From Cognatundibacterium crateris (lineage in GTDB: Bacteria; Pseudomonadota; Gammaproteobacteria; Burkholderiales; Burkholderiaceae_D): DNA of 64,000 nucleotides. The stretch covers positions 137,675 through 201,674 of the forward strand of contig NZ_JAABOS010000005.1 of assembly GCF_010078235.1 (NCBI RefSeq). Direction: 5' to 3'. Under the pieces are notes generated by a model, which had not been told where the DNA came from, did not search any database, and saw only the letters and a program-made list of their open reading frames with translations. Both the position numbers and the translations under genes were made by a program. Shown here in pieces: positions 16,672 through 23,953 of the stretch (positions are counted from its first letter, which is position 1; each line of letters starts with the position of its first letter).

Positions 16672-19452
16672 TTAGTGTGCCTCTTCCCAGTTTTTGCCGA
16701 CGCCTACTTCCGCCAGTAATGGCACATCGAGTGTGGCGACATTGGCCATCAGCTCCGGCAGCTTTTGTCTGACCAGCTCTACTTCAGCATCCGCCACTTC
16801 CAGCACCAGTTCGTCATGCACTTGCATGATCATGCGGGTTTGCAGTTTTTCCTGTTCCAGCCAGTTCTGTACTGCGATCATGGCCAGCTTGATCAAATCC
16901 GCTGCAGTACCCTGCATAGGGGCATTGATCGCTGCGCGTTCAGCGCCTTGACGACGCGGGCCATTCGGGCTGTTAATTTCCGGCAGCCACAAACGGCGTC
17001 CGAACACCGTCTCTACATAACCATGTGCTTTCGCCTTGGTACGGGTATCGGCCATGTATTGCGCCACGCCCGGATAACGCTGGAAGTATTTGTCGATATA
17101 GCTTTGTGCCGCTGCGCGTTCTATACCCAGATTGCCCGCCAGACCAAACGCACTCATGCCATAGATCAGACCAAAATTAATCACCTTGGCATAGCGGCGC
17201 TGTTCATTGCTGACCTCCGCAGGCGTGACACCAAAAATTTCTGCTGCAGTCGCACGGTGTACGTCTTCGCCATCAGCAAAGGCTTTGAGCAGACTTGCAT
17301 CGCCAGAGATATGGGCCATGATGCGCAATTCGATCTGCGAGTAATCGGCCGACATGATGATATGACCCGGAGAGGCAATAAAGGCTTCGCGGATGCGGCG
17401 TCCTTCCGCAGTGCGCACTGGAATATTTTGCAGATTAGGATCATTCGAAGCCAGTCTGCCGGTGACGGCCACGGCTTGCGCATAATTGGTATGAACGCGT
17501 CCGGTAGCAGGATTCACCATCTTCGGCAATTTGTCGGTATAGGTCGATTTCAGCTTGGCCAGACCACGGTATTCGAGCAGAATTTTGGGCAGAGGATAAT
17601 CTTCCGCCAGTTTCTGCAAAACCTCTTCATCGGTGGATGGTGCGCCAGACGGGGTTTTTTTGACCACCGGTAAACCCAGCTTGCCAAAGAAGATTTCACC
17701 CAGTTGCTTAGGTGAGTTCAGGTTGAACGGCTGGCCCGCCAGCGCATAGGCATTTTGTTCTAGTTCCAGCAGGCGGATACCGATTTCATGCGACTGCGCT
17801 GCCAGCAAAGCTGGATCGATTTTTACGCCGTTGCGTTCGATTTTTTGCAGCACCACAGAGGTCGGTAATTCGATGTCGTGGTAGACCTTGAGCAGCTTGG
17901 CATCCGGTGCGATTTCTGGCCACATGGCTTGATGCAATTGCAGTGTGATATCCGCGTCTTCGGCCGCATAGTCAGTCGCGCGTTGCAGTTCGACCTGATC
18001 AAAACCTATTTGCGATGCACCCTTACCGCAGACTTCTTCAAAGCTGATGGTTTTCTTACCCAGATGGCGCAGCGCCAGGCTATCCATGTCGTGTGACTTA
18101 TGGGATTCGAACACATAGGATTCCAGCAAAGTATCATGTGCAATGCCGCGCAGCTGTATGCCATGATTGGCCAGCACATGACTATCATATTTCAGATTTT
18201 GCCCGACCTTGGCCTTGCTCGCATCTTCCAGCCAGGGGCGCAGTTTTTCCAGAACCAGTTCACGCGTAAGCTGCACCGGAGCGTCCGCATAGTGGTGGGC
18301 CACCGGAATATAGCAGGCATGACCTGCTTCGCAACACAGCGAGAGGCCGACTAACTGCGCATGCATCGGTTCCAGCGAAGTGGTTTCGGTATCGAAGGCG
18401 GTCAGGCTGGCTTGTTGTATCCGCGCCAGCCATGCGTCCAGTGCAGACTCAGTCAGCACCAGTTCATAATTTTTTTCGATGACGGCTGCATTTTCTTCCT
18501 CCTGAAACAGTCCGCCCTGTACCGGTGAATTCGCTGGCGCAGCGGCGCCCGCAAGGCTGGCTGATTTTAGTGGTGTGGCACCGGCGGTGGCATCGCCCGA
18601 TAATTCGCGCAACCAGGTTTTGAAACCGTAGCGGCTGAAGAAAGCCAGCATGTCTTCCTTGCTTTCCGGTTTCGCGACCAGGCTGTGTTGAATATCCTGG
18701 TAATGCGCACTCAGGTCGCAATCGGTTTTGACTGTGATCAGTACCCGCCCCTGAGGCAGCCAGTCCAGCGCGGCGCGCAGGTTGTCACCGACCACGCCCT
18801 TGATTTTATCGGCATTGGCCATGATGCCATCGAGGCTGTCATATTCAGTCAGCCATTTAACGGCGGTTTTAGGGCCACATTTGGTCACACCCGGTACATT
18901 ATCCACCGTGTCACCGATCAGGGTCAGATAGTCGATGATGCGCGCCGGAGGCACGCCGAATTTGGCTAATACGCCGGGTTCATCCATGACTTCATTGGAC
19001 ATGGTATTGATGAGCGTGACCTGGCTGTTGACCAGCTGCGCCAGATCTTTGTCACCGGTCGAGACTACGGTTTTCATATTCTGCCGGGTTGCAGCGACGG
19101 CCAGCGTGCCGATCACGTCATCGGCTTCCACGCCTTCTACCATCAGGATAGGCCAGCCCATTGCGGCCACAGCCTGATGGATAGGCTCTATTTGCAGACG
19201 CAGGTCGTCCGGCATCGGGGCGCGTTGAGCTTTGTATTCGGGATACAAATCATCGCGGAAAGTTTTCCCTTTTGCATCAAATACGCATGCCATGTATGCT
19301 GCCGGATAATCGCTGCGCAGACGGCGCAGCATATTAATCATGCCGTAAATGGCGCCGGTGGGCTCGCCTTGCGGATTGCGTAAATCCGGCATCGCATGGA
19401 AGGCACGGTACAGATAGCTGGAGCCATCGACTAACAAGAGGGTATTTTGCAT
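16672..19452 (-). CDS. polA: DNA polymerase I
   Basis: Repair and Okazaki-fragment polymerase, 926 residues, with all three domains. The 5'-3' exonuclease spans residues 1-290 (LLLVDGSSYLYRAFHA at the start, GVEADDVIGT near 113). A 3'-5' proofreading domain follows, with intact acidic residues in AFDTETTSL near 355 and the DAEDAD-like AAEDADIT near 490. The polymerase domain has motif A SADYSQIELR near 700, the O helix RRYAKVINFGLIYGMSAFG near 755, and motif C MQVHDELVLE near 880. The start ATG at 19450-19452 is immediately adjacent to the start codon of the divergent LOG-family gene. Confidence 0.97.
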   Translation of the reverse strand: MQNTLLLVDGSSYLYRAFHAMPDLRNPQGEPTGAIYGMINMLRRLRSDYPAAYMACVFDAKGKTFRDDLYPEYKAQRAPMPDDLRLQIEPIHQAVAAMGWPILMVEGVEADDVIGTLAVAATRQNMKTVVSTGDKDLAQLVNSQVTLINTMSNEVMDEPGVLAKFGVPPARIIDYLTLIGDTVDNVPGVTKCGPKTAVKWLTEYDSLDGIMANADKIKGVVGDNLRAALDWLPQGRVLITVKTDCDLSAHYQDIQHSLVAKPESKEDMLAFFSRYGFKTWLRELSGDATAGATPLKSASLAGAAAPANSPVQGGLFQEEENAAVIEKNYELVLTESALDAWLARIQQASLTAFDTETTSLEPMHAQLVGLSLCCEAGHACYIPVAHHYADAPVQLTRELVLEKLRPWLEDASKAKVGQNLKYDSHVLANHGIQLRGIAHDTLLESYVFESHKSHDMDSLALRHLGKKTISFEEVCGKGASQIGFDQVELQRATDYAAEDADITLQLHQAMWPEIAPDAKLLKVYHDIELPTSVVLQKIERNGVKIDPALLAAQSHEIGIRLLELEQNAYALAGQPFNLNSPKQLGEIFFGKLGLPVVKKTPSGAPSTDEEVLQKLAEDYPLPKILLEYRGLAKLKSTYTDKLPKMVNPATGRVHTNYAQAVAVTGRLASNDPNLQNIPVRTAEGRRIREAFIASPGHIIMSADYSQIELRIMAHISGDASLLKAFADGEDVHRATAAEIFGVTPAEVSNEQRRYAKVINFGLIYGMSAFGLAGNLGIERAAAQSYIDKYFQRYPGVAQYMADTRTKAKAHGYVETVFGRRLWLPEINSPNGPRRQGAERAAINAPMQGTAADLIKLAMIAVQNWLEQEKLQTRMIMQVHDELVLEVADAEVELVRQKLPELMANVATLDVPLLAEVGVGKNWEEAH

Positions 19453-20190
19453 ATGAACGGAAACAGAAAAAATGTGACCAGATTGCGTCAGATTATTGAT
19501 CAGGACAGGGCGACTTCCTTAAAAGCGCGTGAATCCTGGCATATGTTCACGATTATGGCAGAGTTTATCGAGTCTACCGAACGCCTTTCGACGATACGTC
19601 CGGCCGTCACGATTTTTGGCTCTGCGCGCATCAAAGCGGATGATCCCTATTATGTGCAATGTGTGGACTTGTCGCATCGCTTATCGGATGCCGGTTTTGC
19701 GGTGATTTCCGGCGGCGGCCCCGGCATTATGGAGGCCGCCAATAAAGGTGCGTATGAGGGGGCGTCGCCCTCAGTCGGTTTGAATATTGAACTGCCGCAT
19801 GAACAGCGCAGTAATCCCTGGCAAAACATCAGCCTCAGTTTCCGGCATTTTTTTGCGCGTAAAGTCGCGTTTGTGAAGTATGCCGATGCCTATGTGGTTT
19901 TCCCTGGCGGCTTTGGCACCATGGATGAGGTCAGTGAGGTGCTGACCCTGATGCAGACCGGTAAATCGCGCCGCATTCCTGTCATTTTGGTTGGCACCAG
20001 CTTCTGGAGTGGTTTATTGGAATGGATCAAGGTACAGATGGCAGGCAATGGCATGATCGCGCCTGAAGACCTGAATCTGGTCCAGCTGATCGATGAGCCT
20101 GCGAATATTGTCGATGCGATTTTCGCGTTCTATGAAGCGCGTGATATCGAGCCGTCTGAGGACGAGCGTCAACGCATGCTGTATTTGTAA
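19453..20190 (+). CDS. LOG/TIGR00730 family Rossmann-fold protein
   Basis: The 245-residue product has the cytokinin-riboside phosphoribohydrolase (LOG) signature PGGFGTMDE near residue 155, with the GGGPGIMEAANKGA motif near 80. These proteins cleave nucleoside 5'-monophosphates to base and ribose phosphate; many are misannotated as lysine decarboxylases. The start is taken as ATG 19453, with AGAGGG at 19436-19441. Conservation seems strong only from about KARESWHMF (residue 26), so a later start near 19543 is possible. Its upstream control sequences must lie inside polA. Confidence 0.87.
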   Translation: MNGNRKNVTRLRQIIDQDRATSLKARESWHMFTIMAEFIESTERLSTIRPAVTIFGSARIKADDPYYVQCVDLSHRLSDAGFAVISGGGPGIMEAANKGAYEGASPSVGLNIELPHEQRSNPWQNISLSFRHFFARKVAFVKYADAYVVFPGGFGTMDEVSEVLTLMQTGKSRRIPVILVGTSFWSGLLEWIKVQMAGNGMIAPEDLNLVQLIDEPANIVDAIFAFYEARDIEPSEDERQRMLYL

Positions 20191-20307
20191 ACAGATTTAA
20201 CCGGAAAACCCCGGCACGGTGCGCTGGCTATCCGTTATTTCTAGCGGGTGCCTGCCTTGCCTGTTTCAATGTGTGCGTCGCTATTCAAGCTAAAGGAAGA
20301 CTGAACG

Positions 20308-21345
20308 ATGAAGAAAAAAAACTGGATGCTGGTCAGCGCTGTGTTGCCGTTCGCTGCGCTGGCACAACAGCAGGATTGTAGCCAGCTTGCGCAGGATGCA
20401 GAGCGTCTGGCTTGTTATGACCGCTTGTATGGTAAGCCTGCAAAGCCGATTTCGGCTCAGATCAGTAATGAAACCGGCGGAGCACCACAGCGTACAGAGG
20501 CGCCTGTCGCCGCTGCCAGCCCTGCAACGCGCGAAGTGGACGGGCTCAGCGAGCGTTGGGAATTAGACTCCGCGAATGCCAAATCCCTGTTTTTTCCTAA
20601 GCCGTATAAGCCGGTGTACATCTTGCCTGTCGCGTACAGTAATCGCATCAATGCAGCTCCGTTTTCGCCCGCTCCCGGCCACCAGGCGGATAAAGTGGAT
20701 CTGGATTCAGTCGAAGCGAAATTCCAGCTCAGCTTTAAGTCAAAAATAATGGAAAATGTATTGGGGACCAAAGCCAATCTGTGGGGGGCTTATACCCAGT
20801 CCTCACGCTGGCAAGTGTATAACGGCGGTTTGTCGCGCCCGTTCCGGGAAACCAATTATGAGCCGGAGGCTATGCTGGTTTATCCGCTCAGCTTTGATAT
20901 GCTGGGCTGGCAGACCAGGATGGCTTCGCTAGGCATCAACCACCAGTCCAATGGCCGAGCTTTACCCTTGTCGCGCAGCTGGAACCGTATTATCGGTGAG
21001 CTGGCGATGGAAAAAGGCGACTGGAGTATCAGTCTGCGCCCGTGGTGGCGCATCAAGGAAAGTGAGGCAACGGATGATAATCCCAGCATTCAGGATTATG
21101 CAGGGCGCGGTGAATTGCTGGTGACACGCAAAACCGGCAAGCACATCTTCACCTTCCAGGGCCGTCACAGCCTGCGTTCCGGGCAGCAGTCACGCGGCTC
21201 GGTGCAGCTGGACTGGGCTTTCCCTTTGCTCACCGGCCTGCACGGCTATGTGCAGATTTTCAGCGGCTATGGCGAAAGCATGATTGACTATAACTTCCGC
21301 CAGACCCGGGTGGGGATGGGTGTTTCGCTGGTAGAGTGGCGTTAA
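20308..21345 (+). CDS. pldA: Outer-membrane phospholipase A (OMPLA)
   Basis: Calcium-dependent outer-membrane phospholipase that removes phospholipids misplaced in the outer leaflet. The 345-residue precursor begins with a signal peptide (cleavage probably after ALA near residue 19). The catalytic triad is visible in GINHQSNGRALPLSRSWNR: His212, Ser214 and Asn226, with the same spacing as His142, Ser144 and Asn156 of E. coli. It differs from the E. coli enzyme in a longer N-terminal region of about 70 residues with a DCSQLAQDAERLACYDRLY segment, common in betaproteobacterial members. The C-terminus (VSLVEWR) ends in a beta-strand pattern. Confidence 0.93.
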   Translation: MKKKNWMLVSAVLPFAALAQQQDCSQLAQDAERLACYDRLYGKPAKPISAQISNETGGAPQRTEAPVAAASPATREVDGLSERWELDSANAKSLFFPKPYKPVYILPVAYSNRINAAPFSPAPGHQADKVDLDSVEAKFQLSFKSKIMENVLGTKANLWGAYTQSSRWQVYNGGLSRPFRETNYEPEAMLVYPLSFDMLGWQTRMASLGINHQSNGRALPLSRSWNRIIGELAMEKGDWSISLRPWWRIKESEATDDNPSIQDYAGRGELLVTRKTGKHIFTFQGRHSLRSGQQSRGSVQLDWAFPLLTGLHGYVQIFSGYGESMIDYNFRQTRVGMGVSLVEWR

Positions 21346-21390
21346 TGTCTTAGGCTGGCCTGCGCCATGCACGTCAGCCGTAACAGTCAT

Positions 21391-21747
21391 TCAGGCCAGA
21401 TACAGCAAAGCCAGACCTATCGCGGCTGGCACCGCCTGAATGAACAGAATTTTGCGTGAAGCAGTCGCCGCACCATAGATCCCAGCGATCAATACACAGA
21501 GCAGGAAGAAGGTGCTGACCTCTTTGCCAGCCGCGCCCAGACTCAGTCCCCAGAACAGACCCGCAGCCAGAAAGCCGTTATACAGGCCCTGGTTCGCTGC
21601 CAGCGTCTTCGTGGACTTGGCCATTTCCGCGCTCATGCCGAAGGCACGGCGACCTGCCGGCTTTTCCCATAAAAACATTTCCAGAACCAGAATATACACA
21701 TGTAATACCCCGATTAGCCCTATCACGATATATGCGGCTGTTTGCAT
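21391..21747 (-). CDS. DUF1304 family membrane protein
   Basis: The 118-residue product has four predicted membrane helices (near residues 4-26, 50-70, 76-95 and 98-117). It carries the conserved FLWEKPAGRRAFGM and NQGLYNGFLAAGL segments of the DUF1304 family. The function is unknown. It is convergent with pldA and lies 53 bp downstream of the thioesterase gene on the same strand. Confidence 0.88.
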   Translation of the reverse strand: MQTAAYIVIGLIGVLHVYILVLEMFLWEKPAGRRAFGMSAEMAKSTKTLAANQGLYNGFLAAGLFWGLSLGAAGKEVSTFFLLCVLIAGIYGAATASRKILFIQAVPAAIGLALLYLA

Positions 21748-21800
21748 GCCTGACCTTTATTTGAGAAGTGAAAAGTGGAACAAAATTTTAAACGAAAAAC

Positions 21801-22247
21801 TCAGTTGGCCAGCCAGTTCACCTGCGGGAACTTGGCCATGAATTCTACCGGCATAGCAACGACTTTACTGATCTGGTAATCGAAAAATACAAAACCAGAC
21901 TTCGCCATCGCGATCAGGGTGTTGTCCGCTGGACGCGTGATGCGGAAAATAATATCGCCGCCATATTTATTGAAGTCCATCACCCCGACTTCAAACAGCA
22001 ACTGATCACGTGCATGCGCCTCGGCTTTGTAGGTCGTCGCGAGGTCGGTCACGATGATGCCCAGGCCCTCGGTGGCTGTTTCACGGATACCAAACTCAAA
22101 CATAAAGCGGGCGCGGGCTTCTGAAATCATCGACACCATAGAATCATTGCCGACATGGTTGGCCGCATTGATTTCAGTCACCCTGACATTAAGCTGGGTG
22201 CGGTAGTAATACTGATCTTCAGGAAACTGTAGTTGTAAGCGTGCCAT
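21801..22247 (-). CDS. Hotdog-fold acyl-CoA thioesterase
   Basis: The 148-residue product fits the 4HBT/YbgC-type hotdog family: NVRVTEINAANHVGND near residue 20, the central helix SMVSMISEARARFMFEFG, and the strand-rich second half. The usual active-site Asp of the 4HBT signature appears as Glu or Asn here, so substrate and activity cannot be predicted closely. It is divergent from the signalling operon that starts at 22557. Confidence 0.82.
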   Translation of the reverse strand: MARLQLQFPEDQYYYRTQLNVRVTEINAANHVGNDSMVSMISEARARFMFEFGIRETATEGLGIIVTDLATTYKAEAHARDQLLFEVGVMDFNKYGGDIIFRITRPADNTLIAMAKSGFVFFDYQISKVVAMPVEFMAKFPQVNWLAN

Positions 22248-22556
22248 AGGGATACCAAGCGGGAAAGAGTAAAAATTTTACTGACGGCGCAGTCAGATAA
22301 TGAGTTTCCTCATTGTAACGGTCTTTTACCCTTTAGAAATTCAGAAAAAGTCAGCGCAAGAATGAGAAACATTTCCTTGAGTTAACAATTGTTTGAATCT
22401 TGCTGCTTGTAAATACTTAAATACTGAGTAGTATGAAATTCAGGAAAATAGAACCAAAGCTGGGCTACGGGGGCGCAAGGGGCGCCAAAAAGATGTGAAA
22501 TAGTTGTTTTTCGGGTAATTATTTGGCAAGGCAAATCAGCTGATGTGGGGCCAGAG

Positions 22557-23906
22557 ATGGAAAATCAATTTGAATATTTCGACTTATCTGCGCCAGCACC
22601 GGCGACCACAGCGGCTGCCAGTGCCAGTCAGCCTGCGAGTGTCAGTCAGGAAGTAGCGCAACATAATCGTCTGAAATATCTGATTGATAATACGCCTGCG
22701 ATTATTTACAGCAGCGTACCGACCGGCGATTTCAAAATGACTTATGTCAGCTCCAACGCGCAGCGCATACTGGGCTACGATTCCGCGATGATGGTATCCG
22801 ACCCGAATTTCTGGTTTGATCACATTCATCCTGAGGATGTGCCGCAGATATTTTCCAGTCTGGCCATGCTGTTTTCAGAAGGCGAGCGCACTTACGAATA
22901 CCGTTTCAAAAACAGCAATGGCCATTACATCTGGATGCACGATATGTTGCGCCTGATCCGCGATGAGGCTGGCAATCCACTTGAAGTAGTGGGCTCGCTG
23001 ACCGACATCAGCGAACGCAAGGCGATGGAAGAGTCGCTGCAAAAAAAAGGCGAAGAGCAGAAACAGTTAATCCATAAGCTGCAAGAGGCGCAGGACCAGT
23101 TGATGCAATCGGAAAAAATGGCCTCGGTAGGTCAACTGGCCGCAGGTATCGCCCATGAAATCAATAATCCTATCGGTTTTGTAAATTCCAACATGGGATC
23201 ATTGCAGGGTTACGTAGAGAAGCTGTTTGAAGTCCTTGGACAATATGAGCAGTTAATTCTCCAGCCGCAGGCTGCTCAGTCAGCTGTCGCACGTGTCAAC
23301 GCCATCAAAAAAGAAGCCGATCTGGAATTCCTGCAGGAGGATGTGGAAGACCTGGTCAGGGAGTCTATGGATGGCCTGAAACGGGTGCGCGATATCGTGC
23401 AGTCACTCAAAGATTTTTCGCATGTCGGTGAAACCGACTGGCAAGAGGCGGATATCCATCATGGTATAGACAGTACGCTCAATATCGTGATCAATGAGAT
23501 CAAGTATAAAGCCACCGTGATTAAGGAATACGGCAATTTGCCAAATGTGCGTTGCGTCATTTCGCAAATCAATCAGGTGGTGATGAATCTGTTGGTCAAT
23601 GCCTCACATGCGATCAAGGAGAAAGGCAACATCACCATCAATACCGGATGCAAGGATGACTGGATCTGGATACGCATCAGTGATACCGGGTCCGGTATTC
23701 CGCCTGAAATCATGACACGTATTTTTGAACCGTTTTTTACGACGAAGCCGATAGGCAGCGGAACCGGTTTGGGTTTGTCTCTGTCATACGGAATTATCAA
23801 GAAACACAATGGACGTATCGAGGTGAAAAGCGAGCTGGGGCTTGGCACCAGCTTTACCATACATTTGCCGCTGCATCCGGATAAGGTGGATGCGAACAAA
23901 GAGTAA
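22557..23906 (+). CDS. PAS-domain sensor histidine kinase
   Basis: The 449-residue, apparently cytoplasmic kinase begins with a low-complexity Ala/Ser linker (residues 11-32). A PAS/PAC domain follows (about 38-158, ending in VVGSLTDISERK), then a coiled coil (160-188). The dimerisation domain has the phosphoacceptor His200 in GIAHEINNPIGFVNSN. The ATPase domain has N box MNLLVNASHAI near 345, G1 ISDTGSGIP and G2 GTGLGLSLSYGI. The HExxNP H-box places it with the NtrB/HWE-like complex kinases. It has no receiver of its own and is followed by genes with three receivers. Start ATG 22557; GTG at 22545 is an alternative. Confidence 0.93.
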   Translation: MENQFEYFDLSAPAPATTAAASASQPASVSQEVAQHNRLKYLIDNTPAIIYSSVPTGDFKMTYVSSNAQRILGYDSAMMVSDPNFWFDHIHPEDVPQIFSSLAMLFSEGERTYEYRFKNSNGHYIWMHDMLRLIRDEAGNPLEVVGSLTDISERKAMEESLQKKGEEQKQLIHKLQEAQDQLMQSEKMASVGQLAAGIAHEINNPIGFVNSNMGSLQGYVEKLFEVLGQYEQLILQPQAAQSAVARVNAIKKEADLEFLQEDVEDLVRESMDGLKRVRDIVQSLKDFSHVGETDWQEADIHHGIDSTLNIVINEIKYKATVIKEYGNLPNVRCVISQINQVVMNLLVNASHAIKEKGNITINTGCKDDWIWIRISDTGSGIPPEIMTRIFEPFFTTKPIGSGTGLGLSLSYGIIKKHNGRIEVKSELGLGTSFTIHLPLHPDKVDANKE

Positions 23907-23953
23907 TCTCCGTCACAGATCAAGGACAGATCAGCGATATCAGGGTGCAGGCT

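Noticed and set aside
19447-19452. TTG start for the LOG-family gene, overlapping polA
   Set aside because: An ATG two codons later fits better, and the TTG would add nothing conserved.
22471-22486. GGCGC/GCGCC hairpin upstream of the histidine kinase as a terminator
   Set aside because: The stem is only 5 bp and no suitable T-run follows in either direction.
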